Below are positions 55,713 to 64,000 of a stretch of 64,000 nt of DNA, piece after piece. The DNA is from Aquabacterium sp. GTDB taxonomy: Bacteria > Pseudomonadota > Gammaproteobacteria > Burkholderiales > Burkholderiaceae_C. The stretch covers positions 1 through 64,000 of the forward strand of contig NZ_JACPYU010000003.1 in assembly GCF_016195855.1 (NCBI RefSeq), in the 5' to 3' direction. The notes under the pieces were generated by a model. The model saw nothing but the letters and a program-made list of their open reading frames with translations. It ran no database searches and was not told the DNA's origin. Position 1 is the first letter of the stretch. Each line of letters opens with the position of its first letter. Made by a program: the position numbers and the translations under genes.

Positions 55713-57278
55713 ATGCCCCACGCGCAAGACCTGATCCTGTCGATCGATCAAGGCACGCAAAGCGTGCGCGCCATGCTGTTCGACCTGAACGGCCAGTTGG
55801 TGGCCAAGTCGCAGCAGCACATCACGCCCTACTTCTCCAATCAACCGAACTGGGCCGAGCAAAACGGCGATTACTTCTGGCACCACCTGGGCCTGGCTTG
55901 CCAACACCTGTGGCGCGACTACCCTTTGCTGAAGGAGCGCGTGTCCGCCGTGGCCTTGACTTGCCAGCGTGCCTCCATGATCTGCCTGGACGAGGAGATG
56001 AAGCCGCTGCGCCCTGCCACGATCTGGCTGGACTCGCGCCGCACCGATCGCTACCCGGATCTGCCGTGGTGGTTGAAGCTGGGCGTGCGCCTGGTCGGGC
56101 AGCAGCACATGATGTACCAGTTGCAGTCCAAGGCCGAGTGCAACTGGCTGGCCTCGGACTTCCCGGAGGTGTGGGCGCGCACGCGCCACTTCGTGCAACT
56201 GTCGGCCTACCTCACCCACCGTCTGACCGGCCACCTGCGTGATGCGGTGCCATCGCAAGTGGGCTACGTGCCCTTCGACCACAAGCACCAGCAATGGGCG
56301 GCCGACTCCGACCTGAGCTGGCGGGCCTTGCGCGTGACACGAGGCCAGTTGCCAGAACTGGTGCAAGCCTCCGACGCGCTGGGCACGATCTCCGCCACGG
56401 CCGCCCGGCAGACCGGCATCCCTCAAGGCCTGACCTTGTATGCCGCAGGCGCAGACAAGGCCTGCGAGGTGCTGGCCTGTGGCGGCATCAGCCCGGACAT
56501 CGCCTGCATCAGCTATGGGACCACGGCCACCATCAACACGGGCAACACCCGCTATGTGCCGCCCATGCCCTTCCTGCCGGCGTATCCGGCCGCCATCCCG
56601 CACGCCTACAACTCTGAAATCATCGTGCAGCGGGGCTACTGGATGGTGAACTGGTTCAAGCGCGAGTTCGCCGCGCAGGAGGTGCGGCTGGCCGAGGAAC
56701 GCGGCATTGCCCCCGAGGTGCTGTTTGACGCCCTGCTGGACGAATCCCCTGCCGGCGCCATGGGCCTGGTGCTGCAACCGTTCTGGAACCCCGGCGTGAA
56801 GTTCCCCGGCCCCGAGGCCAAAGGCGCGGTGATCGGCTTTGGCGATGTGCATACGCGGGCCCATTTGTACCGCGCCATCATCGAGGGCCTGGCCTACGCC
56901 CTGCGACACGGCAAGGAGCAACTCGAACACCGCAACCGCGTGCCCATCCACAGCCTGCGGGTGGCCGGCGGCGGTTCGCAAAGCGACCGCATCATGCAGA
57001 TCACGGCCAATGTCTTTGGCTTGCGCACGGAACGCATTCACACGTTCGAGGCCTCCGGCCTGGGCGCGGCCATCAACGCGGCGGTGGGCGCCGGCCACTA
57101 CACCACGCATGCCCAGGCCGTGTCAGCCATGTCGCGGCCAGGCCAGGCGTTCGAGCCTGAGTCGGACAAGACCCGCCTTTACGACCGGCTCTACCGCGAG
57201 GTCTACAACCGCATGTACGACAGGTTGTCGCCGCTCTACAGGTCGATCCGGCACATCACCAACTACCCCAAGCACTGA
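55713..57278 (+). CDS. FGGY-family carbohydrate kinase, glycerol-kinase-like
   Basis: A 521-residue sugar/polyol kinase. DLILSIDQGTQSVRAMLFDL is the N-terminal phosphate loop, TIWLDSRRTDRYP the substrate region, ACISYGTTATINTGN and the C-terminal LRVAGGGSQSDRIMQITANV the ATP site. It resembles glycerol kinase in its start but has a long, divergent middle (MMYQLQSKAECNWLASDFPE). In this operon the substrate may be glycerol or an alkylglycerol, which is inference. Start 55713 follows GAGG; an alternative ATG at 55701 overlaps the previous stop (ATGA). Confidence 0.85.
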   Translation: MPHAQDLILSIDQGTQSVRAMLFDLNGQLVAKSQQHITPYFSNQPNWAEQNGDYFWHHLGLACQHLWRDYPLLKERVSAVALTCQRASMICLDEEMKPLRPATIWLDSRRTDRYPDLPWWLKLGVRLVGQQHMMYQLQSKAECNWLASDFPEVWARTRHFVQLSAYLTHRLTGHLRDAVPSQVGYVPFDHKHQQWAADSDLSWRALRVTRGQLPELVQASDALGTISATAARQTGIPQGLTLYAAGADKACEVLACGGISPDIACISYGTTATINTGNTRYVPPMPFLPAYPAAIPHAYNSEIIVQRGYWMVNWFKREFAAQEVRLAEERGIAPEVLFDALLDESPAGAMGLVLQPFWNPGVKFPGPEAKGAVIGFGDVHTRAHLYRAIIEGLAYALRHGKEQLEHRNRVPIHSLRVAGGGSQSDRIMQITANVFGLRTERIHTFEASGLGAAINAAVGAGHYTTHAQAVSAMSRPGQAFEPESDKTRLYDRLYREVYNRMYDRLSPLYRSIRHITNYPKH

Positions 57279-57315
57279 GCGAGCAGGCCGCCGCAACCGC
57301 GCTAAGCTGTCGGCC

Positions 57316-58002
57316 ATGCGCCCTTCTGTACGCCAACACTTTGAACTGCGCCTGCTGTGGCCCATCTTGCTGATGGCCGTCGCGGTATGGGGCTTCATGA
57401 AGATCGCTGGCGAGGTGCTGGAGGGCGATGCCCGCACCGTGGACCTGTGGATCCTTCATCTGCTGCGAACCGGCGACCAGCACCTCACCCCCGCAGGGCC
57501 GCTGTGGCTGCAGGAGGGCATGCGCGATCTCACGGCACTGGGCAGCCCGGCCGTGCTGACGCTGGCTGTGGGCGCGGTATGGGGCTACCTGGTGATGGCG
57601 CGCCAGCGTGTCATGTCCTGGCTGGCGCTGGGCTCTGCGATCGGCGGGGTGCTCGTGGCGTACAGATTGAAGACCCTGTTTTCCCGCGCCAGGCCGGATG
57701 CTGTCTTCCACGCGGCCGTGGCCTCGGGCTACAGCTTCCCGAGCGGCCACGCGATGATGTCGGCCATCGTCTACCTGACCTTGGCGGCGTTGATCGCCCG
57801 TCTGGCGCCACGCACCCGCCTTAGGCTGTACGTGATGGCCGTCGCGCTGCTGATCACGGGCCTGGTCGGCTTGTCGCGCATCTACCTGGGTGTGCACTGG
57901 GCCTCCGACGTGGTGGGGGGCTGGGCAGCCGGTGCAGCCTGGGCCCTGATGTGCTGGCTGCTGGCCAGCAGGCTGCACCTGGGGCAGGAGAGCAGCCGAT
58001 GA
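57316..58002 (+). CDS. PAP2-family membrane phosphatase
   Basis: A 228-residue inner-membrane phosphatase with about six hydrophobic segments. The type 2 phosphatidic acid phosphatase motifs are KTLFSRARPDAVFH (C1: KxxxxxxRP), YSFPSGHAMMSA (C2: PSGH), and SRIYLGVHWASDVVGGW (C3: SRxxxxxHxxxD). It likely dephosphorylates phosphatidate, lysophosphatidate or undecaprenyl pyrophosphate. The start ATG at 57316. The stop overlaps the start of dgkA (ATGA), indicating coupled function in diacylglycerol cycling. Confidence 0.92.
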   Translation: MRPSVRQHFELRLLWPILLMAVAVWGFMKIAGEVLEGDARTVDLWILHLLRTGDQHLTPAGPLWLQEGMRDLTALGSPAVLTLAVGAVWGYLVMARQRVMSWLALGSAIGGVLVAYRLKTLFSRARPDAVFHAAVASGYSFPSGHAMMSAIVYLTLAALIARLAPRTRLRLYVMAVALLITGLVGLSRIYLGVHWASDVVGGWAAGAAWALMCWLLASRLHLGQESSR

Positions 58003-58376
58003 AAGGCCACCGCTTCCTGGATCGCCTGGGCTATGCCTGGGCTGGCCTGCGTGCGGCCTGGCGCATGGAAAAGAGCCTGCGCACGCACGCGCTGGCCGCT
58101 GCGGGCGTGTTGGCAACGCTGCTCTTCACGCGCGCGCCGGGTGTGTGGTGGGCCGTGTTGACCCTGACCGTGGCCTTCGTGCTGGCCACCGAGTTGCTCA
58201 ACACCGCCCTGGAGACCTTGTGCGATCACCTGCACCCGCAGCGCCACGAGGCCATCAAGCTGACCAAGGACATCGCAGCCGGTGCCGTGCTGGTGAGCAG
58301 CCTGGCCGCCCTGCTCGTGGGCGCGGCCTTTCTGGTTGGCCACGTGCTGCCCTGGCTGGGCTGGATCAGGCCATAG
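57999..58376 (+). CDS. dgkA: Diacylglycerol kinase DgkA
   Basis: Small trimeric membrane kinase that converts diacylglycerol to phosphatidate. The 125-residue protein has an amphipathic N-terminus (RFLDRLGYAWAGLRAAWRME), three membrane helices, and the catalytic signature ATELLNTALETLCDHLHPQRH with KLTKDIAAGAVL. The start ATG at 57999 overlaps the PAP2 stop. Its 3' end overlaps the converging hybrid kinase gene by 11 bp. It is the last gene of the glycerolipid operon and would return the PAP2 product to phosphatidate. Confidence 0.95.
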   Translation: MKGHRFLDRLGYAWAGLRAAWRMEKSLRTHALAAAGVLATLLFTRAPGVWWAVLTLTVAFVLATELLNTALETLCDHLHPQRHEAIKLTKDIAAGAVLVSSLAALLVGAAFLVGHVLPWLGWIRP

Positions 58377-60762
58377 CGCCTTCGCTGCGCCTGCGGGCCT
58401 GCTCTGATTTGACAGCGGCCAGAACGGCATCCAGGCGCAGCAGCACCCCCCCAACGTCCAGTGGTTTGGGCCAGAAGTCGGCGAAGCCTTGTTCACGCGC
58501 GCGGGTCAGCGGGTCCTTGGAGACATCGGCCGACATGGCGATGCAGATCAAACCCTGGCCTTGGGGCATCTGCCGGATGAGCGCCAGCACCTCGCCACCA
58601 CTCATGTCGGGCAGGTTGATGTCGATGAGCACCAGGTCGGGCCAGCTGTGCTGCAACCTGTCCAAGCCCTTTTCGCCGTCCTCGGCAATCAGCAGCTTGA
58701 CGTCCGGGCGAAGGTCGAAAATGGCGCGCAGCAAGGCGGCATTCAAGGGGTTGTCTTCAATGCACAGCACAGTGGTCAAGCTGTCATCGGCCTGACGGGG
58801 GCGGGTTGCAGCCGGCTCAGGCGGGGCGGCTGGCGCGCTGGCCTGCGCCACCAGCGGCATGTGCACGGTCACCGTGGTGCCCACGCCCTCCGTGCTGTCC
58901 AGGGTGATCTCGCCCCCCATCGATTCGATCAGCCGGCGCGTGATCACCAGGCCCAGGCCCGTGCCCTCGATGCCATCGCGGTCGGCCCCCAGGCGGTTGA
59001 ACGGCTCGAACAGGCCCCGCATCTGCACGGCACTGAGCCCTCGGCCTGTATCGGCGATGCGCAACAACAGCCGCTCGCCTGCGCCCTCGCCCTCGTTGAT
59101 CGCGCAATGCACGGTGACCTTGCCACCCACGCGGTTGTACTTGACGGCGTTGGACAGGATGTTGATGAGCACCTGCTTGAGCCGACGCTCATCGCCCATG
59201 ATCTGGCGGCGCTCGACCTTGGCCGCGTCCACATGCACCGACACGCCCATGGCTTCGGCTTGCGGCAAGACCATGGGCAGGCTCTGAGAGATCAGCTCGC
59301 CGATGCGCACGGGCTCTATCGTGAGGCCCGCATCACCCGATTCGATGCGGGTCAGATCCAGGATGTCGTTGATCATCTCTAGCAAATGCTCGCCGGCCCG
59401 CAGGATGTACTCGACGTGCAGACGCTGCCCTGCTGCCATGCGCGAATTGGCATCATGCAAAAGCAGTTGGGCGAACCCGATGACGGCGTTGAGCGGGGTG
59501 CGCAGCTCATGGCTCACGCGCGACAGGAACTCGCTCTTGGCCTGGCTGGCCTTCATCATGGCCTGGCGCTCCAGCAAGGCGGCCTCGGCCTGCTTGCGCT
59601 CGGTGATGTCACGCGAGAGCACGATGAAACGGGTGTCCAGCCCGTTGACCCCACCCTTGCGGGACACCGACAGCTCAAACCAATGAGGGCCTTGCGGCAA
59701 ATCGACCTCAAGTTGGGCACCCGCAGAGGTGCCGCTCGACAACGCAGCTTCCATGGCGGCCACCACCACCTGCGCCTGCGAGGCAGGCATCACGTCCTGA
59801 ATGGTCTTGCCCAGCAGCTCCTCGGCGGGCCGTATCAGGGTGTCGGGGCGGGACGAGTGCACGGCGTGGTAGCGGCCATGCAGGTCCAGCTCCAGCATCA
59901 CATCGGGCACGGCATCCAGCGTGGCGCGCAACTGGTCACCCATGAGCGCCATTTCGCGGTAAGGCTCTTCGATCACTTCCACAAACACGGCGCGGTACAG
60001 GAAAAGGTAGGACACCACCTTGTACAAATGCCCGGTGAAATTGTAGATGTCACCCATCGTGGCGTACAGGGTGAAGAAGCACTCGCTCATGGCCATGACA
60101 CACACGGCGCCAAACAGGGATGCGGCATTGAATGGCAGGGGCCGGCGCATCTGCATATAAAGACACCACGCGGCAGCCAGGTTCATGCCGATGATCAGGT
60201 ACTCGGCGCCGATCTTGAACGCGGTCAGCCCGGTGCCTGGGCGGAATGTCGCAGGCACCCAGTCAGCGTGAAACAGAAAGACCCAATAGCTGGCAGCCAC
60301 CACGCTCAACACAGCCAGCAGCCAACCAAAACGCCCCATTTGGGAAGCTGATCGGCCCGGCGGCAGCATCGCCACGGCCAGCAGGGCCGATGCGGCCAGG
60401 AACCGGGCGGCCAGCCAGAAATGGATCGCCTTTTGCGGGCCCGCTGGTGTGACGAAGCGGGGCATGCCCATGAAGGACAAGGCATGCGCAAAATCCAGCA
60501 TGGCCACGCCCAGGAAGGCGCAGGCCAGAATCACGGCATGGCGTGGCAGCGCGCGGCGATAGGCGTTCCAGCCCGAAGCAAACACCAGCACGGCAATGAC
60601 GACCGCCACCATTTCCAGCAAGGTGTGGATGGGGACGTAGTCTTCGATTTTTTGAAAGCCCGCCCAGAATGGCACGGTCCAGGCCAGGATCAGGCCCAAC
60701 GCCATGACGGTGATCAGGATCAGGGCCTGCCGCATGGGTGCGCGATGGCTGTGATGCAGCAT
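58366..60762 (-). CDS. Hybrid sensor histidine kinase with MASE3, PAS and receiver domains
   Basis: A 798-residue signalling protein. Residues 1-280 have about eight membrane helices of MASE3 type (HTLLEMVAVVIAVLVFASGW; FLGVAMLDFAHALSFMGMP). A PAS domain (about 290-400) follows, then HisKA with the phospho-His in FLSRVSHELRTPLNAVIGFA (about 430), an ATPase domain (ILSNAVKYNRVGG; GTGLGLVITRRLIESMGG), and a C-terminal receiver with the phospho-Asp in LVLIDINLPDMSGGEVL. The ATG at 60762 is chosen because AAGGAG lies seven bases upstream. No separate response regulator or output gene is adjacent. Confidence 0.93.
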   Translation of the reverse strand: MLHHSHRAPMRQALILITVMALGLILAWTVPFWAGFQKIEDYVPIHTLLEMVAVVIAVLVFASGWNAYRRALPRHAVILACAFLGVAMLDFAHALSFMGMPRFVTPAGPQKAIHFWLAARFLAASALLAVAMLPPGRSASQMGRFGWLLAVLSVVAASYWVFLFHADWVPATFRPGTGLTAFKIGAEYLIIGMNLAAAWCLYMQMRRPLPFNAASLFGAVCVMAMSECFFTLYATMGDIYNFTGHLYKVVSYLFLYRAVFVEVIEEPYREMALMGDQLRATLDAVPDVMLELDLHGRYHAVHSSRPDTLIRPAEELLGKTIQDVMPASQAQVVVAAMEAALSSGTSAGAQLEVDLPQGPHWFELSVSRKGGVNGLDTRFIVLSRDITERKQAEAALLERQAMMKASQAKSEFLSRVSHELRTPLNAVIGFAQLLLHDANSRMAAGQRLHVEYILRAGEHLLEMINDILDLTRIESGDAGLTIEPVRIGELISQSLPMVLPQAEAMGVSVHVDAAKVERRQIMGDERRLKQVLINILSNAVKYNRVGGKVTVHCAINEGEGAGERLLLRIADTGRGLSAVQMRGLFEPFNRLGADRDGIEGTGLGLVITRRLIESMGGEITLDSTEGVGTTVTVHMPLVAQASAPAAPPEPAATRPRQADDSLTTVLCIEDNPLNAALLRAIFDLRPDVKLLIAEDGEKGLDRLQHSWPDLVLIDINLPDMSGGEVLALIRQMPQGQGLICIAMSADVSKDPLTRAREQGFADFWPKPLDVGGVLLRLDAVLAAVKSEQARRRSEGAMA

Positions 60763-60884
60763 CACACCGCTCCTTGAAGTTTATGTCTTGGAGTCTGGGC
60801 ACCGGAGCCACAACAACATCAACGACAAATACAAGGGCGTGTGCCAAGACCTGTGGCAAACATTGTGTCACGCCCGGTTCATTG

Positions 60885-61751
60885 TCACCAACTTGGTGCA
60901 CGCCAGGCACCTGTCAACTCAGACAGGCCAGACAAGGCCTGCAATGCGTTGGCCGTGGTGCGGGCTTGGGTCTGCTCGGGCGTCCAGCCGCGCAAAGCCG
61001 CCAAGGTCAGCGCAATGCGGGGCAACTGGGCCGGCTCGTTGCGGCTGCGTTGCCCTTGCGCCCGTGCTTCGGCCGTCTGGTAGAGCCAGTGAGGTGGGAT
61101 GTCGGGGGCATCGGTCTCCAGCACGAGGGCGTCTTCAGGCAGGCTGGCCGCCAGGCGGCGGATCTGCAGGGCGCGCTCAAAGGTCATGGCGCCGCCAAAA
61201 CCCAGCTTGAAGCCCAGGTCGACAAAGGCCTGAGCCTGCTGCTCGCTGCCGTTGAAGGCATGCGCGATGCCGCCGCACACTGGGCGCCCGGCGTCACGCA
61301 GACGCCGCAGGTGCTTGAGCAGGCTGTCCGCGCTGCGGCGCACATGCAGGATCACAGGCAGCCCATGGGCCACGGCCAGATCCAGCTGCGCCGCATACAG
61401 GCGCTCCTGCAAGGCCTTGCTGCCTTCGTCCTGCAGGTCGGGCACGAAGTAATCCAGTCCGATTTCGCCCACGGCCACCAGGCGCGGGTCGTCTCGCCAG
61501 GCCTGCAGGGCCTGGGCCAGGCTGGCCAGGGCCTCTTGCTCGGGCGTGTCGCGCACATAAAGGGGGTGGATGCCCAGGGCATACGCGCCACCGCATTGCA
61601 TGGCCGCGGCACGGGCGGTGGCAAAGGTGGCGGGTGACACGGCGGGGACCACGATCAGCCCCACGCCCGCGTCCCGCGCCCGCTGGATCACCGCCGCGCG
61701 GTCCGCATCAAACTCGGGGGCATCGAGGTGGCAATGGGTGTCGAGCCACAT
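60885..61751 (-). CDS. tatD: TatD-family metal-dependent hydrolase
   Basis: A 288-residue TIM-barrel nuclease/hydrolase. MWLDTHCHLDAPEFD has the HxH metal pair; VGEIGLDYF contributes the Glu, LPVILHVRRS and GIAHAFNGSEQQ further His, and VLETDAPDIPPHW the Asp. Members act as 3'-5' DNA exonucleases or peptidase-like hydrolases. YALGIHPLYV is typical. It is the last gene of the lolC-lolD run on the minus strand, 18 bp after lolD. The region 60763-60884 upstream of the kinase holds no recognised gene. Confidence 0.93.
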   Translation of the reverse strand: MWLDTHCHLDAPEFDADRAAVIQRARDAGVGLIVVPAVSPATFATARAAAMQCGGAYALGIHPLYVRDTPEQEALASLAQALQAWRDDPRLVAVGEIGLDYFVPDLQDEGSKALQERLYAAQLDLAVAHGLPVILHVRRSADSLLKHLRRLRDAGRPVCGGIAHAFNGSEQQAQAFVDLGFKLGFGGAMTFERALQIRRLAASLPEDALVLETDAPDIPPHWLYQTAEARAQGQRSRNEPAQLPRIALTLAALRGWTPEQTQARTTANALQALSGLSELTGAWRAPSW

Positions 61752-61769
61752 GAGGATCCCCCTGCCCGA

Positions 61770-62450
<681 letters not shown>

Positions 62451-62455
62451 GCCGA

Positions 62456-62665
62456 TCAGATATTGAGCAACCACACCAGGACGTTCTTGGCAATGAAGCC
62501 CAACATCCCGAAACCCAGCACGATGAACAGCATGAAGGTGCCGAACTTGCCGGCCTTGGACTCGCGTGCCAGCTGGAAGATGATGAAGAACATGTAGAGA
62601 ATGAAGCCGCCCACACCGACGGTCAGCCCCAATTGAGCAATCTGCTCCTCGCTCAGACCAAACAT
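62456..62665 (-). CDS. DUF2788-family small membrane protein
   Basis: A 69-residue protein with two hydrophobic helices ([21 protein letters not shown] and [20 protein letters not shown]) separated by a short basic loop ([10 protein letters not shown]). Length and motif match the DUF2788 family, of unknown function. The start ATG at 62665 gives [11 protein letters not shown]; it lies 1 bp after the end of the upstream DUF2189 gene. It lies between that gene and lolD, and all are tightly packed, suggesting a shared envelope role. Confidence 0.8.
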   Translation of the reverse strand: MFGLSEEQIAQLGLTVGVGGFILYMFFIIFQLARESKAGKFGTFMLFIVLGFGMLGFIAKNVLVWLLNI

Positions 62666-62666
62666 A

Positions 62667-63440
62667 TCAAACCGCTTCCCGGACCACCAGATCGCGATAC
62701 GCATGCCAGGTGGCATGGCCCAGAACCGGTATCACCAGAATCAAACCAAACATCAGGGTGCCCAGCCCCAGCAGGCTCAGCGTCATCACGATCGCGGCCC
62801 AGGTACTCAGGCAAATGGGGTTGGCCGCCACGGCCCGCCAACTGGTCAGCACGGCGCGCTGCACGCTGACCTTGCGGTCCACCAGCAAGGGAATGGCCAC
62901 GACGCTGGACGCGAACACGGGCGCGGCCATCACGCCGCCGACCAGCAGCCAGATCTCGAAGAAACCAGGGTTGGGCGAGAGCACCACACGGTGCAGGAAA
63001 TCAGTCGGCGTGGTCACGGGTGGCTTGATGCCCAGCGTGATCAACGCGGCCGAGGTCATGACCCAGCCCGTGCCCAGGGCCGCCAGCAGCAGGCCGAACT
63101 TGACCAGGCGACGGTCCATGGACGACCACACCGCCCATACGGCCTCGAAGCCGGCGGGCTCGCCACGCAACAAGGCGCGGCTGACGGCATACAGCCCGGT
63201 GCTCAGGATGGGCGCCACCATCAGGAAGCCGGACAGGGCCCCGGCCAGGATCCAGAAATGATCCCAGGCCATCAGCATCAAGAGGCCACCAAAAGCCCCC
63301 ATGACCGCGCCATGAACCAGGCCCACCACGGGCGCTTCCATGAAGTCGCTCCAGCCCCGGGCCAGCCAGATGAAGGTCCGCAGGGAATGCACCTTGCGGA
63401 CACGCAACGGACGGTCTTGAGCACGCAGCAGTTCACTCAT
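62667..63440 (-). CDS. DUF2189-family membrane protein
   Basis: A 257-residue inner-membrane protein with about six hydrophobic helices. The N-terminal block RTFIWLARGWSDFMEAPVVG, the short PILSTGLYAVSRALLRGE, and the C-terminal VLGHATWHAYRDLV are typical of DUF2189 (some members are described as cytochrome-c-oxidase-associated). Function is unknown. The start ATG at 63440 overlaps the lolC stop. It sits between lolC and lolD. Confidence 0.82.
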   Translation of the reverse strand: MSELLRAQDRPLRVRKVHSLRTFIWLARGWSDFMEAPVVGLVHGAVMGAFGGLLMLMAWDHFWILAGALSGFLMVAPILSTGLYAVSRALLRGEPAGFEAVWAVWSSMDRRLVKFGLLLAALGTGWVMTSAALITLGIKPPVTTPTDFLHRVVLSPNPGFFEIWLLVGGVMAAPVFASSVVAIPLLVDRKVSVQRAVLTSWRAVAANPICLSTWAAIVMTLSLLGLGTLMFGLILVIPVLGHATWHAYRDLVVREAV

Positions 63441-64000
63441 AACGCAGGGCCTCGGCGGGTTGCACACGGCTGGCGCGCCAGCTGGGGTACAGCGTGGCAG
63501 CCAGGGACAGAACCAGGGAAATCAGGGCGATGGGGATGATGTCGCCCCATTGCGGGTCAGAGGGCATCTGGGAGATCAGGTAGATGCTGCCAGGCAGGAA
63601 GCGCACGCCCAGCAGGTGTTCGATAAAGGGCACGATGACGTCCAGGTTGAAGGCCACCAGCAGGCCCAGGCCCAGGCCACCCAGGGTGCCCATCACGCCG
63701 GACAAAGCGCCCTGCACCATGAAGATCGCCATGATGGAGCGCGGGCTGGCGCCCAGGGTACGCAAGATGGCGATGTCAGCGCGTTTGTCGGTCACGGTCA
63801 TCACCAGGGTGGACACCAGGTTGAAGGCGGCCACCGCCACGATCAGCGTGAGGATGATGAACATCATGCGCTTTTCCACCTGCACCGCGTCAAACCAGTT
63901 GCGGTTGGTGCGGGTCCAGTCGCGCACGATCACGTCGGGGCCGAGCGAATCGGCCAGCTCATTGCCAACGCTGCGGGCCAGTTGCGCGTCCTTCAACTTG
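63433..64000 (-). CDS. lolC: Lipoprotein-releasing system permease LolC/LolE, partial
   Basis: C-terminal 188 residues of a LolC/LolE-type transmembrane protein; the N-terminal half lies beyond 64000. VRDWTRTNRNWFDAVQVEKR is the end of the periplasmic domain. Helix VAAFNLVSTLVMTVTDKRAD and the coupling motif IAILRTLGASPRSIMAIFMVQG are the LolC/E and MacB-type FtsX domain signature. SLAATLYPSWRASRVQPAEALRYE is the classic C-terminus. It is the first gene of the minus-strand run through tatD. Whether it is LolC, LolE or a fused LolCE-type subunit cannot be told. Confidence 0.93.
   Translation of the reverse strand, partial: KLKDAQLARSVGNELADSLGPDVIVRDWTRTNRNWFDAVQVEKRMMFIILTLIVAVAAFNLVSTLVMTVTDKRADIAILRTLGASPRSIMAIFMVQGALSGVMGTLGGLGLGLLVAFNLDVIVPFIEHLLGVRFLPGSIYLISQMPSDPQWGDIIPIALISLVLSLAATLYPSWRASRVQPAEALRYE

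Overview
This 64 kb window is a GC-rich, gene-dense stretch of chromosome from a betaproteobacterium, most likely order Burkholderiales near the Comamonadaceae or the Aquabacterium/Leptothrix group. The evidence is gene order: rpsO-pnp-tpiA-secG-tRNA-Leu-nuoA, alaA-hom-thrC-moeA-moaD-moaE, and surE-pcm-nlpD-rlmD. I see no insertion sequences, prophage, CRISPR array or rRNA. The window opens inside nuoA and ends inside a lolC/lolE gene.

Layout. 1-5.8 kb, minus strand: respiratory and translation housekeeping genes (nuoA, tRNA-Leu, secG, tpiA, pnp, rpsO, tsaD). 5.8-10.3 kb, plus strand: a nitrate-uptake regulon with an ANTAR antiterminator (NasT-like), a perfect sigma-54 promoter, a two-hexaloop leader RNA with a terminator, and the nitrate ABC transporter nrtA-nrtB-nrtD. 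A second perfect sigma-54 promoter follows, and the transcript it would start is a terminated RNA of about 115 nt with no ORF. 10.2-19.2 kb: lgt, a putative antiporter, ilvD, a Trp-rich small protein, a cytochrome c, an MHS-family permease with a large insertion, and acs. 19.4-29 kb: an HD-GYP protein, YqhA-family protein, class I fumarase, a metallo-beta-lactamase-fold hydrolase, a soluble PilJ-N-like protein, heat-shock clpB and a diguanylate cyclase. 29-38 kb: carotenoid oxygenase, then the minus-strand amino-acid/molybdopterin run, then an Mth938-like protein and a peroxiredoxin. 38-49 kb: a candidate small RNA, PIN-PhoH protein, a second diguanylate cyclase, rlmD, nlpD, pcm, surE, and a two-component system. 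49-58.4 kb: a PilB/GspE-type ATPase with a spermidine-synthase-like protein, a deoxyinosine glycosylase, and a five-gene glycerolipid operon (alkyl-DHAP-synthase-like, GlpD-like, FGGY kinase, PAP2 phosphatase, DgkA). 58.4-64 kb, minus strand: a MASE3 hybrid kinase, tatD, and lolD separated from lolC by two small membrane-protein genes.

The most unusual observations are: (1) the nitrate regulon, with two sigma-54 promoters, an ANTAR leader and an apparent sigma-54-driven RNA; (2) ClpB lacking exactly 16 residues around sensor 1 of its first AAA domain, in frame; (3) the compact ether-lipid/glycerolipid operon; (4) loss of rpoS from its conserved place between nlpD and rlmD; (5) a second candidate small RNA in front of phoH. 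Function calls rest on recognised motifs and gene order. RNA structures were folded by eye, and no database search was possible.
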